64,000 nucleotides of DNA from Halothece sp964463655 (GCA_964463655.1 CAYXDG010000008.1:1-64000), one strand, 5' to 3'. Positions 28,206 through 37,952 are shown, numbered from the stretch's first letter. Notes: generated by a model not told the origin, from the letters alone. Translations and numbers: made by a program.

Positions 28206-28318
28206 GATTTGCTATAGTGAAGAGAAAGAATTGTAATATTCTGAAACAATTATACTCCCGTTCTCCCACACTGCTTAAATCAGCATCTGGATTCAACCAA
28301 GCAACGACTGAGATTATT

Positions 28319-29020
28319 ATGGCGACTACTTATTACTCTCCTGCATCAACTGCTTCCTGGCAAAAACAAGATACAGAAGCGCTCAAAGCAATCTGGAAAA
28401 CGATCGACGCCGAAAGTTGTCCACATGAGTATAACTTCCATCTGCACACGGTTTTTTCCGATGGACAACTGCAACCAACCGCCATCATCGAACAGGCGAT
28501 CGCCCTCAACTTAAAAGGACTCGCGATTACAGATCATCATAGTGTCAAGGGCTATTTAATCGCTAATGAATATCTAGAAAATTGTCGTTCCGATGCTCTG
28601 ATGCTCCCTCAACTTTGGACAGGGGTAGAAATTACCTCAATTTTAATGGGGATCGAAGTCCATATTTTAGGCTATGGTTTTAACCCGAATCATCCTGTGA
28701 TGAAACCCTACTTAAAAGGTCATGCTCCCACAGGAGAGTTAGCACTCGCTGAGCGAGTGATTGAGGCGATTCAAGAAGCGGGGGGATTAGTGGTATTAGC
28801 TCACCCAGAGCGCTATCGTCACCCAGCTAAAGACTTAATTCCTACAGCCGTTGCGTTAGGGATTGATGGGGTGGAAACCTATTACGCCTATAAAAATGCG
28901 ATTCCTTGGACTCCAAGCCCCAAACAGACAGCTGTGGTGAAAACCCTCAGCGAACAATATAACTTATTGAATACTTGTGGCACAGACACACACGGTCTAA
29001 ACTTATTGCAGCGAGTGTGA
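28319..29020 (+). CDS. PHP-domain metal-dependent phosphoesterase
   Basis: 233 aa from ATG 28319. PHP signatures FHLHTVFSDG near residue 41, ITDHHSVKGY near 70, and the C-terminal CGTDTHG metal site. Related proteins hydrolyse 3',5'-nucleoside bisphosphates or short RNAs (YciV/RNase AM type). The open frame runs upstream to 28094 but only through repeat sequence. Confidence 0.85.
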   Translation: MATTYYSPASTASWQKQDTEALKAIWKTIDAESCPHEYNFHLHTVFSDGQLQPTAIIEQAIALNLKGLAITDHHSVKGYLIANEYLENCRSDALMLPQLWTGVEITSILMGIEVHILGYGFNPNHPVMKPYLKGHAPTGELALAERVIEAIQEAGGLVVLAHPERYRHPAKDLIPTAVALGIDGVETYYAYKNAIPWTPSPKQTAVVKTLSEQYNLLNTCGTDTHGLNLLQRV

Positions 29021-29048
29021 GGCTTTTTGAGAGTTAAAATCCTCTGGG

Positions 29049-29079
29049 TTGAGACAGTTGGCGCGTGCGAGGCTATAAT
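29049..29079 (+). promoter_or_regulatory. Putative argF promoter
   Basis: TTGAGA (29049-29054) and a consensus -10 TATAAT (29074-29079), spacer 19 bases, 50 bases before the argF ATG. The -10 is strong; the -35 is uncertain. Confidence 0.4.
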
Positions 29080-29128
29080 TAGGGGTTTATTCTCCGATTC
29101 AGAGCAAGATTGAAAGAAGACAACTGAG

Positions 29129-30043
29129 ATGATTGGACGCAATTTATTAAGCCTCACTGACTTAAATAACCATGAACTGCAAAGCCTACTCACCCTAGCC
29201 CACCAACTTAAAGGGGGATATCAGCCGCGAAAGGCAGCCAACCGTGTTTTAGGACTATTGTTCTACAAGGCTTCCACTCGCACTCGCGTTTCTTTTAGCG
29301 TGGCAATGTATCAGTTAGGGGGGCAAGTGATTGATTTAAACCCACAAGCCATGCAAGTGGGACGCGGTGAACCGATTCAAGATACCGCAAGGGTTTTAGC
29401 TGGCTATTTGGATGTGTTGGCAATTCGGACGTTTGCCCAAAAAGATATTGAACTGTTTGCTGAGTATGCTGATATCCCTGTCATTAATGCTTTAAGTGAT
29501 TTGTCTCATCCTTGTCAGGTTCTGGCGGATTTGATGACAATTGAGGAGTGTTTTGGCAGTTTGAAGGGGTTGACTCTCACTTATGTAGGTGATGGAAATA
29601 ATGTGGCTCATTCTTTGCTGTTGGGGTGTGCTTTAGCAGGAGTGAATATTCGGGTGGCGACTCCCGAGTCGTATCAACCACAAAGCGCGATCGTGGAACA
29701 GGCGAAAACCCTTGCAGCAGAAACAGAAGTCACCCTCACCGATGACCCAAAACTGGCTGTAGCAGGTGCAGATGTGATTTATACAGATGTTTGGGCGAGT
29801 ATGGGACAAGAAGCAGAAGCCGAAAATCGTTTTCCCATTTTCAAACCCTATCAAGTGAATGCAGCTTTGTTAGAATTAGCCTCCTCTAAAGCGATTATCC
29901 TACATTGTTTACCTGCCCATCGCGAAGAAGAAATCACAGAAGCGGTGTTAGAGTCAGCGAGATCGCGGGTTTGGCAGCAAGCAGAAAATCGAATGCACGC
30001 CCAGAAAGCCCTTTTAGCCAGTGTCTTGGGGTTAGTTGGTTGA
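29129..30043 (+). CDS. argF: Ornithine carbamoyltransferase
   Basis: 304 aa. Carbamoyl-phosphate loop STRTRVSFS near residue 49, SHPCQ near 130, and the ornithine/catalytic motif HCLPAHR near 262. It makes citrulline in arginine synthesis. Full length. It ends four bases before the convergent cobH/cbiC-like gene. Confidence 0.97.
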   Translation: MIGRNLLSLTDLNNHELQSLLTLAHQLKGGYQPRKAANRVLGLLFYKASTRTRVSFSVAMYQLGGQVIDLNPQAMQVGRGEPIQDTARVLAGYLDVLAIRTFAQKDIELFAEYADIPVINALSDLSHPCQVLADLMTIEECFGSLKGLTLTYVGDGNNVAHSLLLGCALAGVNIRVATPESYQPQSAIVEQAKTLAAETEVTLTDDPKLAVAGADVIYTDVWASMGQEAEAENRFPIFKPYQVNAALLELASSKAIILHCLPAHREEEITEAVLESARSRVWQQAENRMHAQKALLASVLGLVG

Positions 30044-30047
30044 GGAA

Positions 30048-30635
30048 TCACTGTTCTGAATAAACCTCCCAAGCTAAATCAATTAAAGCATGGGTAATGG
30101 CAACAGCAACACTAGCATTGCCTTTACGTCCAGTGACTCGAATATGAGGAATAGCCAGCATTTCTAGTTGTTGCTCGATCGAGTTAACTTTCAAGAATTT
30201 AGGAGGAGTGAGGATAGCAAAAGCTGGCCGAATGTCTTCTTGTTTGATTAATGTGAGAAAGGTGGCGAGGGCTGTTTGCTCTCTGCCAATAATATAAATG
30301 CCTTCAGGATAACGCTTGGCTAAATTAGTGAGTGCGTAGCTAGGATGACTATCCAGACGGTAATAAACTGGGTTGACAAAAGTTTGTTGAATTTGATAAG
30401 CAATGCCCACTTGAATGAAGGGGACATCTACGATAATGGGAGTACGAGCTACTAAAGCGGCAGCTCCTGCGCTGAGAGCGCGGTCACAGATATGGAGTTG
30501 AGAGAGATAATCAAAGTCAGCCGTTTCGTAAATAACACGACGGACAATCTCATAGACTCCTGGTGAAAAGTCATGTTTTCCGATTTCGAGATCGATGGTT
30601 AGTAAGCTACTCGCGTCGGTTGTCGTCCATTCCAT
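30048..30635 (-). CDS. Precorrin-8X methylmutase-like protein lacking the catalytic His
   Basis: 195 aa, CobH/CbiC fold: RRVIYETADF aligns with the catalytic segment of CobH (VRMVHACGS), and TGRKGNASVAVAITHAL with the C-terminal RGRxGGS segment. The active-site His is Tyr36 here, and the PVGFV/ESK part is replaced by PPKFLKVNSIEQ. Either isomerase activity is lost or it is a paralogue with another role. It starts 15 bases after the kinase gene on the same strand, an odd partner for a corrin enzyme. Alignment is by eye. Confidence 0.75.
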   Translation of the reverse strand: MEWTTTDASSLLTIDLEIGKHDFSPGVYEIVRRVIYETADFDYLSQLHICDRALSAGAAALVARTPIIVDVPFIQVGIAYQIQQTFVNPVYYRLDSHPSYALTNLAKRYPEGIYIIGREQTALATFLTLIKQEDIRPAFAILTPPKFLKVNSIEQQLEMLAIPHIRVTGRKGNASVAVAITHALIDLAWEVYSEQ

Positions 30636-30650
30636 TGGTTTGTCTTCTAT

Positions 30651-32279
30651 TCAATCTTCTTCCCAAACTCCAATATAAACTTTCTCTCCTTCAAGTCTGC
30701 GAATAACTCCTTTCCAGTTGCTAATAGAAAACGATCGTAAATCGGTTTCCTCTTGATAGACCTGTCTGAGTGCTTCTTCGATCGCTGGTGTTAGTTGTCC
30801 TTGGAGCATTTGTTGCAGTGTACTCTGCATGAGACTAAATTCAACTGAAGCATCAAAAGTAGCAGAGGTTTGTTTGATATTTCCCGTCTCGTGGTCATAA
30901 AGATAACCAAGGTCTAGTTTGCCCTCAAGATAATCTTGATACAGCATTCCTTGAATATTTTCCCGATCTCTCTCGCGGGTGGAAGTAGGCTCTCCCAAGC
31001 GGGCGATCACGTCTTCTTTTGTCGCTTGGGTGGTGAATACAGGAATTTCCACCTGTTCGGTTTCGGTGGGAGACTCTGTTTCTAAAGGGATGGTGGGAAC
31101 AACCACAATCGGTGTTTTGATCTTAAGGTCTAATTCAGGTTCTGCTTTGGGAGTCTCAGTGGGTTGGTCTGGTTTTGCTGGGGGAGATGATTTTTCTTCC
31201 TTTGGAGGATTTTTTTCTGCGGGCGGTTGCGGTTGAATAATCACAGTTTCAGGCGGCGTTTTCTGTCGCAGACTTTGTAAAACTTGTACGATTCCGTATC
31301 CCATAACTCCTGCACTGAAAGCCAACCCAATGGCGATCGCGCCCCAAATCAAGAGATGATTGTTATTGCTTGGGGAAGGAGGAGAAGAGATCGCTGCCAC
31401 AGTTGCGTCACTGGTGAGCGTCCTTTGGGGACGAGTGTTTTCAAAGGTTAATCGGGTTGGCACTTGAGCCATCAGTGCTGATAACATTTCTTTAGCACTG
31501 CTAAAGCGATCGCGGGGATGAAACCGTACAGCGCGGTTAATCACACTGGCTAAAGGATCAGATAAATTGGGAACAGCTTCTTCCCACAAAACTTCTCCTG
31601 TGCGCTGGTCAATTTCTAGGGTGTGGGGAGCGCGGGCGCTGAGTAAAAACACCGCCGTCAGTCCTAAACTATACAAATCACTGGTGTATGTGGGACGACC
31701 GGCTGCTTGTTCAGACGGCATATAGCCAGGGGTGCCGATCGCGATCGAATGGGTACGCCGAGAGTCGATCACGGTTTCTAGTGCTTCTTTGACGATCCCA
31801 AAATCGATCAACACAGGTTGATTGTCTCGCGATCGTAAAATCACATTATCGGGTTTAACATCCCGATGAATAATGCGCTGATCATGAACATAGTTTAATG
31901 TTTGCAGTAAAGTGATCAAAATGCGAGTCACTTCTTTAGCCGACAAAACCCCCTCTTGTTCAACTTTCTCAGTTAGTGTACAGCCTTCAACATACTCTTG
32001 AACCAGATAAAAGGTTTCTGCTTCAGCAAAATAGGCGTAGAGTTTTGGAATTTGGCTATTTCCTTGACTTAACGCCTCTAAAATCGCTGCTTCCCGTTGA
32101 AAACGCTCTCTCACCCACTGATACTGTTTAGGTTTAGAAATAATGGGATAAAGTTGCTTAATGACGCAATATTTTTCTGAGGGTAGATGAGTATCTATTG
32201 CCACAAATGTGCGACCAAATCCACCTTCTCCCAGTTCCCGAATAACACGATATCGATTATTTAAAATAACAGCAGCCAT
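30651..32279 (-). CDS. Ser/Thr protein kinase, membrane anchored
   Basis: About 542 aa. Hanks-type kinase domain in the first 270 residues: P-loop GEGGFGRTF, VAIK-like CVIKQLYP, catalytic HRDVKPDN, IDFG. Then a membrane helix (LLIWGAIAIGLAFSAGVMGY, about 310), a Pro/Glu-rich linker and a C-terminal 150-residue domain seen in cyanobacterial kinases. The C-terminal part is probably extracytoplasmic and could sense a signal. ATG 32279 has GGGTGTGGGA upstream. Confidence 0.9.
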   Translation of the reverse strand: MAAVILNNRYRVIRELGEGGFGRTFVAIDTHLPSEKYCVIKQLYPIISKPKQYQWVRERFQREAAILEALSQGNSQIPKLYAYFAEAETFYLVQEYVEGCTLTEKVEQEGVLSAKEVTRILITLLQTLNYVHDQRIIHRDVKPDNVILRSRDNQPVLIDFGIVKEALETVIDSRRTHSIAIGTPGYMPSEQAAGRPTYTSDLYSLGLTAVFLLSARAPHTLEIDQRTGEVLWEEAVPNLSDPLASVINRAVRFHPRDRFSSAKEMLSALMAQVPTRLTFENTRPQRTLTSDATVAAISSPPSPSNNNHLLIWGAIAIGLAFSAGVMGYGIVQVLQSLRQKTPPETVIIQPQPPAEKNPPKEEKSSPPAKPDQPTETPKAEPELDLKIKTPIVVVPTIPLETESPTETEQVEIPVFTTQATKEDVIARLGEPTSTRERDRENIQGMLYQDYLEGKLDLGYLYDHETGNIKQTSATFDASVEFSLMQSTLQQMLQGQLTPAIEEALRQVYQEETDLRSFSISNWKGVIRRLEGEKVYIGVWEED

Positions 32280-32356
32280 TCCCACACCCTAAAATTATAA
32301 GTTAAGTCTTGATTATAATGACTATTTTAAATCGAGTCGCCCTTGTTGTTTCAATT

Positions 32357-32585
32357 TCAGGTCGTCATGCTTAATTTTACCTCGATCGGGTCATTCCGTA
32401 CTAATTTTTGATCTCCATTTTCTGCAATCCATACTTCTTGAATCTCTGTTACAAATATCACGGGAGTCACTAACAAGTTGCCGTTTTTTCTGCATCAAAA
32501 ATCGCATCAATAAGATTTTATTCTCTAACTTAGGATTCATTTCTCCCTGTACCCAGTTATCTCGGGGGGAGCGGTCAGGGTTTCC
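32357..32585 (-). pseudogene. Decayed coding remnant, family unknown
   Basis: On the minus strand, protein-like segments sit in shifting frames: NPDRSPRDNWVQGEMNPKLE, then LIDAIFDAEKTAT, then LLVTPVIFVTEIQEVWIAEN and a tail ending at TGA 32357. Two frameshifts would be needed to join them. The surrounding gap (32286-32709) has no intact gene. Not recognised. Confidence 0.35.
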
Positions 32586-32709
32586 TTATTAATTCATTGT
32601 TGATGGCTGGTTTGTCAATGTAACGAGATTTAACAAGTTTGACTCAGCACATCTGGCGATCGTTTATGATGGTTCTGATTCTACGTTCCTAGAGGAGGAT
32701 TGTGATACC

Positions 32710-33027
32710 TTGCTCGACTTATTTATACTTTCTCGTCAATACTGTGTCACCATCTGTGGCTTTCTAATTCCGATTAATTTATTATTAACATCGGTAACCC
32801 TATTACTATTAGTTCGTCAGTTTCCAACCATTAATTTACGTTTGAATGCTAGCTTGGGCATTGCATCTGCCTTGGGGATGATTTTTCATGTTGCTACTTG
32901 GTTAATGATTGGCGTTGTCATGACCCCAACTTATCTTTTATTCTCTCTAGCAATGGTTTGTTTTGGGATTAATAGTTATGCCATTTTTGCCCCTCAAAAG
33001 TTTCGACAATTATTAGGAATTGCTTAG
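32710..33027 (+). CDS. Small integral membrane protein, unknown
   Basis: 105 aa with about three membrane helices (VTICGFLIPINLLLTSVTLL; LGIASALGMIFHVATWLMIG; TYLLFSLAMVCFGI). It begins at TTG 32710, supported by GAGGAGG 11 bases upstream; no ATG is available near the start. The 3' end overlaps the convergent gene by four bases. Confidence 0.6.
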   Translation: MLDLFILSRQYCVTICGFLIPINLLLTSVTLLLLVRQFPTINLRLNASLGIASALGMIFHVATWLMIGVVMTPTYLLFSLAMVCFGINSYAIFAPQKFRQLLGIA

Positions 33028-33797
33028 TTAAGTTCGGAATCTTGATCCCGTGACGATCGCTGCTTTCTTCGGCGAGGAATTGGTTTGGGTTTTTTCTGCG
33101 TCGGAGAAGGCTTTGCTGGAGATTTAGAAATGATTTTTTTCGACGGGCGATCGCTACTCAGATGATTTTTTTTAGAAAGTTCCTGCTTCTTGCTACTATT
33201 AATTAAAGCAATTTTTTCACCGTCCATCACAACTAATTCATCTCCTTTGAGTTGCACATGAAAATCCCAAAACCAACCGATATTGTCTTTTTCTTCCCCA
33301 AGAACACCATTGAGTCGCAGTTTGAAGAAGTTCGGTTTACTCTCAGCAGAACGCTTAATTTTAACAATAATTTTCTGCTCCGTTTGAGAATAAAAAACGA
33401 CTTCTCCTCGAACGGAAAAATACCCAGGTTCTATGTTAACCTCAGAAATAGCTTCTTCGGCTAATTGTTGCGATCGTTGTAAGGATTCTGTTAAGGTATC
33501 TGGAGCCCACACTCCGACAATTTGCAGATGAAGATAATCGTTTTTCTTTCGCGTTCGTGGATACACAACCCAAAGCTGAGGTTCAGCGAGGTTAATATGT
33601 TTTTTAACCACATTAATCACTCGTCCTAAAAGCACGGTTTCTAATCTAATATTGTTGGAAAGAATCATTTCACCGCGTGTGAGTCGATCGTGAGGTTCGT
33701 AGATTCCAAAAACCAATCCGATCGCACGATATTGTTGATCGTAAGTCGGAGGTGGAATGGGATGTTGTAGTTTATTTTCTAAATTTTGATTAGACAT
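33024..33797 (-). CDS. Conserved protein with basic C-terminal tail, unknown
   Basis: 257 aa. A roughly 200-residue beta-rich domain (RAIGLVFGIYEP, VLLGRVINVVKKH, LWVVYPRTR) is followed by a Ser/Lys/Pro-rich basic tail ending in RRRKQRSSRDQD. The tail suggests RNA or DNA binding (inference). I believe such proteins occur in many cyanobacteria, but I cannot name a family. It lies downstream of miaA on the same strand. Confidence 0.65.
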   Translation of the reverse strand: MSNQNLENKLQHPIPPPTYDQQYRAIGLVFGIYEPHDRLTRGEMILSNNIRLETVLLGRVINVVKKHINLAEPQLWVVYPRTRKKNDYLHLQIVGVWAPDTLTESLQRSQQLAEEAISEVNIEPGYFSVRGEVVFYSQTEQKIIVKIKRSAESKPNFFKLRLNGVLGEEKDNIGWFWDFHVQLKGDELVVMDGEKIALINSSKKQELSKKNHLSSDRPSKKIISKSPAKPSPTQKKPKPIPRRRKQRSSRDQDSELN

Positions 33798-33913
33798 ATA
33801 TGTTACTGAGAATAAGTAATCATTAATCTTTCAAGCATAGTCATTGATGGCTATCACTTAAAGCAAGAGAATCAGTGCTTAATTATATGAAATAAATGAT
33901 AACTCCTAAGACT

Positions 33914-34804
33914 TCAAGAGTCACTAATCCAATTCAACACAGCATCCCGTAAATCAGTTTGTTGGTTATCAAACCATTTTATTTCTGATTGAGCTTTAAA
34001 CCAAGTCCGTTGTCGCTTTGCAAATTGACGAGTGTGAAGAACAATTAATTCCTTTGCTGTCTCTAGATCGGTTTTTCCTCCTAAATAGTTTTTAATTTCT
34101 TGATATCCTAGCGTATTTAACAAAGGAAGTGACCAACCATATTTCTGGATTAATCCTTTCACTTCCTCTACTAATCCTAAAGCTACCATTTTTTCGGTTC
34201 GCTTTCGGATGTTTTGGGTCAACACTTCTGAAGAACACTCTAAACCAATTTCTCGGATGGGATAAGAAGGAGGATTTTCCCCTTGTTGTTCACTCATCGG
34301 TTTTCCCGTGACATAAAAAACTTCTAAAGCTCGTAGGGTTCTCACTTGATCATTGGGATGAATTTTTGTTGCAGCTTTGGGATCAACTTTTTCTAAACAA
34401 CTATACAATTGAAATTGCCCCAGACTTTCTAAACGCGATCGCAGATCGGGATGAGGGGGAACTCTGGGAATTTTTAACCCCTTTGTAATCGCTTTAATAT
34501 ACAACCCAGTTCCTCCCACTAAAAGCAGAGGAGACTCAGAAAGAGTGCTAATTAAATGATTGGCTTTTTCTTGATATTCAGCAACCGTTAAAGTTTCTGT
34601 TGGATCGCAAATATCAATCAGATAATGAGGAATTAATGCTTGTTCAGGGGGGGTTGGTTTGGCAGTTCCAATGTCAAATTCTCGATACACTTGACGGGAG
34701 TCAGCACTGAGAATAACTGTGTTAAAATGTTGTGCAAGCTGCATGGCTAAACGAGATTTTCCTGTTGCTGTTGCACCACATAAGACAATTAAGAACGGTT
34801 GCAT
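33914..34804 (-). CDS. miaA: tRNA dimethylallyltransferase
   Basis: 296 aa from ATG 34804. P-loop GATATGKSRLA at residue 9, DSRQVYREFDIGTAKP near 34, GGTGLYIKAI near 94. It adds a dimethylallyl group to A37 of tRNAs reading U-starting codons. An upstream extension in frame to 34879 would overlap the divergent gene and lacks similarity. Only 31 bases separate its start from that of the large + strand gene. Confidence 0.96.
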   Translation of the reverse strand: MQPFLIVLCGATATGKSRLAMQLAQHFNTVILSADSRQVYREFDIGTAKPTPPEQALIPHYLIDICDPTETLTVAEYQEKANHLISTLSESPLLLVGGTGLYIKAITKGLKIPRVPPHPDLRSRLESLGQFQLYSCLEKVDPKAATKIHPNDQVRTLRALEVFYVTGKPMSEQQGENPPSYPIREIGLECSSEVLTQNIRKRTEKMVALGLVEEVKGLIQKYGWSLPLLNTLGYQEIKNYLGGKTDLETAKELIVLHTRQFAKRQRTWFKAQSEIKWFDNQQTDLRDAVLNWISDS

Positions 34805-34835
34805 TATTCTGAAAAAAATACTTTTAAGAGGAGTG

Positions 34836-37800
34836 ATGATCGTGAATGAAATTAGAAATGATGAGCAAAATTTAGTCACCGTAAACTACATTAGCTTACT
34901 GGAGACAATTATAACAGTCTTACAAGATAAAAGCCCCAAAAATCCCTTCAAACTGGTTGACGAAGGAAAGGGTTTAATTCTTCAATTTGATGCGATCGCG
35001 CAGTCGGTCTCAAACACAAAAATTAACAATCCTTTGGGAAATCAAAGCAACCAAGCAAGGGTCGCAACGGTTAACTTTAGTTCTGGATCAAAGCAAGATT
35101 TTACACAACAAGTTCAACAACTGAAAGACTGCTTAAAGGACTATTTAGAAACAACGTTATTTCAATCTGTGGGAGGTTGGGTGAACGCTTTAGCTACAGG
35201 GGTAGATGAGTTTGAAGGAAACATTGATGGGAACAAGTTAAGTTTTCAGTATCCGTTTCAGAAGACAGAAAAGACCCTTCAAAAAAGAGAACTGAGTTTA
35301 GAACCTCAAGCAAGTCAGCAGCGATCGGGTTTAAAATTTCATCAACTCAAAATTACCATTGAAAATGCAAAAAAGTTTAGAGAACAACTGAAGCAGAGTT
35401 TAGAAAACTATATTAAACTGCGTTTTCCTGAAACCGAACAAGATGACCTCAAAGAAATTTTAGCGGATTTATTTGAGTATGAACAATCTGACTTTGATCG
35501 ACTGGAAAAGCTAATGGATACAGAAGCATTAGGAAGAATCCAGAAAGAAGCAAAAGTCATTTACTTAGAATATCTCAAAGAACAGATTGGGGAACATAAA
35601 GACCTGATTTATCTAGAAGACTTAATTCGACGGTTAAGATTAATCGAAGACTATATCAACGATGAAGAAAAAGAGGATGGTCATTATAATGTTAACTATG
35701 AAGGAATCTCTGTGAACTACAGAGACTTATTTTCCCGCGCTGATGCGTTTGATTTGTTACCCATTATCACCATCATTGAAGGGTGTTTAGGAGAAACCGA
35801 AGACGAAAACAATAGTAAACAAGAGTTTATCTTTGGCTTAAAATTAAAACTCAATGGTCCAGTTCAAACTGAAGGACGAATGGATGCGTTTGACTATTAC
35901 TTAGACCTCCTTAACCCCAAAAGTGAGAAGCATCAAGAGGGATTAGAAGATGACTTCCGTAAAAAGTTTTTTGTGGAAAAGGTCTTAAAGATTGCGCTTT
36001 TATATTACTTTGTTTTTGCAGGATACGATCTCTCTAAAGCTGACAATAATCCCAAAGGGGAACTAACCTATAATCCTATCGCTAACTTTGAAGAAAAAGT
36101 TTTACCTACTCTACAGGAAGAGGACGAGAATAAAAAGCAGAAACTATTGGGAGGAATTAAACGAGGTTTAAAGGAATATCAAGCTAATCAGAAAGTCCAA
36201 AAATTGAAGGAAATGCTAACTAAGTTTCTTCAACAGAAACATGACTTACCTGTACGAGACTATCCCTGTCATCTGAATGTCAAACAAGGAATCCTAGAAA
36301 AAGATTATCAAACCATTAATCAGAATAATAGTTTCTTCCATTCCTTACAGGGTAATCCAAAATTAGCATTAAAGTACATTTCGATTACTTCTCCCAACTT
36401 GGGGAATAATTCGTTGTTGAGTCTTGGGGTTAATCTTCATCTCAGTGAAGTGAGTTATTTTCCTACAGGAAGAAATGAAGAGTTGACGATGAAATATACT
36501 GAGAGTTTGGGAAAAGTTCCTACAATTCCTATCTTATTAACTCCCAAAGAAGATCGATGTCGAAAGACTTATCAACAAGGATTAAAGCAGTATAACCCGA
36601 TCAGGTTTTCCTATGATGTCGATGCGCTGAAAGACGCAATCCTCAAGAATGAATCTTCAGCGAAATGCTTTTTCTATAAAGTCACCTTTGCGTTACTGGT
36701 TTATGTAACCTTAAAGATGTTGCTAGATTCATCAGGGAAAAAATTCTTTCTTCCCATCATACGTTTACATATTGGGACAGATCAAGATAAACATCCAGAA
36801 GAGAAGTTTTTAAATTCAGTCTTCTTCATGGTCTCCCATTTATTAAATGAAGAACATCGTTGTTCGAGTCAAGGGTTTCGCGTCAGAGGAATTAATTATT
36901 TTAAGATTAAGAACGGTTTAAACTCCTTGTATTCGATTCTTCCCAAGCAGTTTATCTTTGCTAATCCTGCTTCCGATTATCAACTGGAGAAACTAGCAAT
37001 GATTGTCGTATCCAGTCGAGAAAGCGATCGCGCAAGAGACAAAAAGATTAACAATAAACTTTCAAATCTCATGGGAGAGGCGATCGCGTTTCAGCGTCAA
37101 TCCAATAATAACAGCATTCGCATTTACACTCACAAAACATTTTCTGATAACTATGGAAGTGAACAAATTTTTAGTTCTCCTTTGGTTCTTATTGACTGCG
37201 TGAATGAATTGTATCAGCAAGGATTCCGACACTTTTTGTACATCGCAAAATCTCCTTATTCGAGTACCTTACACCTCACTCAAACTGAAGAAGACCAAGA
37301 ATTATTTTTTATGTCAAAAGCAGTGATGCGTTCTCTCAAGGGAGATAAAGGAGACATCAAAATCTATCCGATCTTTTTCAACAAATACTATGCGATCAAT
37401 CTGGGACAAGATCAAGCGAACACTTCTCTCTATATTCAAGGAAGTCCAGAATCAAGAAATCTGACTGAAGACACCAGCAAGAAAACAGTTGTCTTTTTGA
37501 ATCTCTTTAATGGAATCAAGGTTGGGAACGATCGATTCTATAATGGAGTCATTTCTTATGCGACCTTACTCAACATCTATGAGAAAATTTTAGATGAAGA
37601 AGACATCCGTAACGGATTGATTAATGATACTCCTCTGAAACAGGAGATTTTAGAGTTTCTGACCTTGTTTCATTTTTCTCGTTATGAGAAAGAATCCAAA
37701 GATGAGTTCCAATTAAAACTTGAGCCTTATGATAATATTATTGGGGATAAGAGTGTGGGTGCGTTGTCAATGTTTAATCATATAACAGGAAACGTTGAAT

Positions 37801-37865
37801 TTAATTCTCTCGCATTTTTAACCGAAGTGAAGAAAGCATTAAACATTCCAAAGGTTTATCCTTAA
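34836..37865 (+). CDS. Giant protein of unknown function, first gene of a candidate system
   Basis: 1009 aa, no family recognised. The N-terminal half is charged and helical; the centre has beta-rich parts (SYFPTGRNEELTMKYTESLG). The C-terminal third alternates hydrophobic strands and helices (LAMIVVSSRESDRARDKK near residue 718; LVLIDCVNELYQQGFRHFLY near 781; VVFLNLFNGIKVGNDRFYNG) and could be a nuclease- or PIWI/RNase-H-like fold, which I cannot show. No signal peptide or membrane helix. ATG 34836 has AAGAGGAG just upstream (GTG 34842 is possible). It is followed on the same strand by a VapBC-like pair and a 1222-aa helicase-like protein. It contains native HIP1 sites, so it is not a very recent arrival. 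Confidence 0.85.
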   Translation: MIVNEIRNDEQNLVTVNYISLLETIITVLQDKSPKNPFKLVDEGKGLILQFDAIAQSVSNTKINNPLGNQSNQARVATVNFSSGSKQDFTQQVQQLKDCLKDYLETTLFQSVGGWVNALATGVDEFEGNIDGNKLSFQYPFQKTEKTLQKRELSLEPQASQQRSGLKFHQLKITIENAKKFREQLKQSLENYIKLRFPETEQDDLKEILADLFEYEQSDFDRLEKLMDTEALGRIQKEAKVIYLEYLKEQIGEHKDLIYLEDLIRRLRLIEDYINDEEKEDGHYNVNYEGISVNYRDLFSRADAFDLLPIITIIEGCLGETEDENNSKQEFIFGLKLKLNGPVQTEGRMDAFDYYLDLLNPKSEKHQEGLEDDFRKKFFVEKVLKIALLYYFVFAGYDLSKADNNPKGELTYNPIANFEEKVLPTLQEEDENKKQKLLGGIKRGLKEYQANQKVQKLKEMLTKFLQQKHDLPVRDYPCHLNVKQGILEKDYQTINQNNSFFHSLQGNPKLALKYISITSPNLGNNSLLSLGVNLHLSEVSYFPTGRNEELTMKYTESLGKVPTIPILLTPKEDRCRKTYQQGLKQYNPIRFSYDVDALKDAILKNESSAKCFFYKVTFALLVYVTLKMLLDSSGKKFFLPIIRLHIGTDQDKHPEEKFLNSVFFMVSHLLNEEHRCSSQGFRVRGINYFKIKNGLNSLYSILPKQFIFANPASDYQLEKLAMIVVSSRESDRARDKKINNKLSNLMGEAIAFQRQSNNNSIRIYTHKTFSDNYGSEQIFSSPLVLIDCVNELYQQGFRHFLYIAKSPYSSTLHLTQTEEDQELFFMSKAVMRSLKGDKGDIKIYPIFFNKYYAINLGQDQANTSLYIQGSPESRNLTEDTSKKTVVFLNLFNGIKVGNDRFYNGVISYATLLNIYEKILDEEDIRNGLINDTPLKQEILEFLTLFHFSRYEKESKDEFQLKLEPYDNIIGDKSVGALSMFNHITGNVEFNSLAFLTEVKKALNIPKVYP

Positions 37866-37952
37866 TCAATGTAACTTTACCCTCACTTTGGGGGCTTTTG
37901 TAATTCCATTAAGATAAAATATAGGTGTTAGCTTTTGAAAAAGAAATAGATT

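Noticed and set aside
28094..28318. 75-residue N-terminal extension of the PHP protein
   Set aside because: It translates intergenic repeats; the PHP domain starts normally after ATG 28319.
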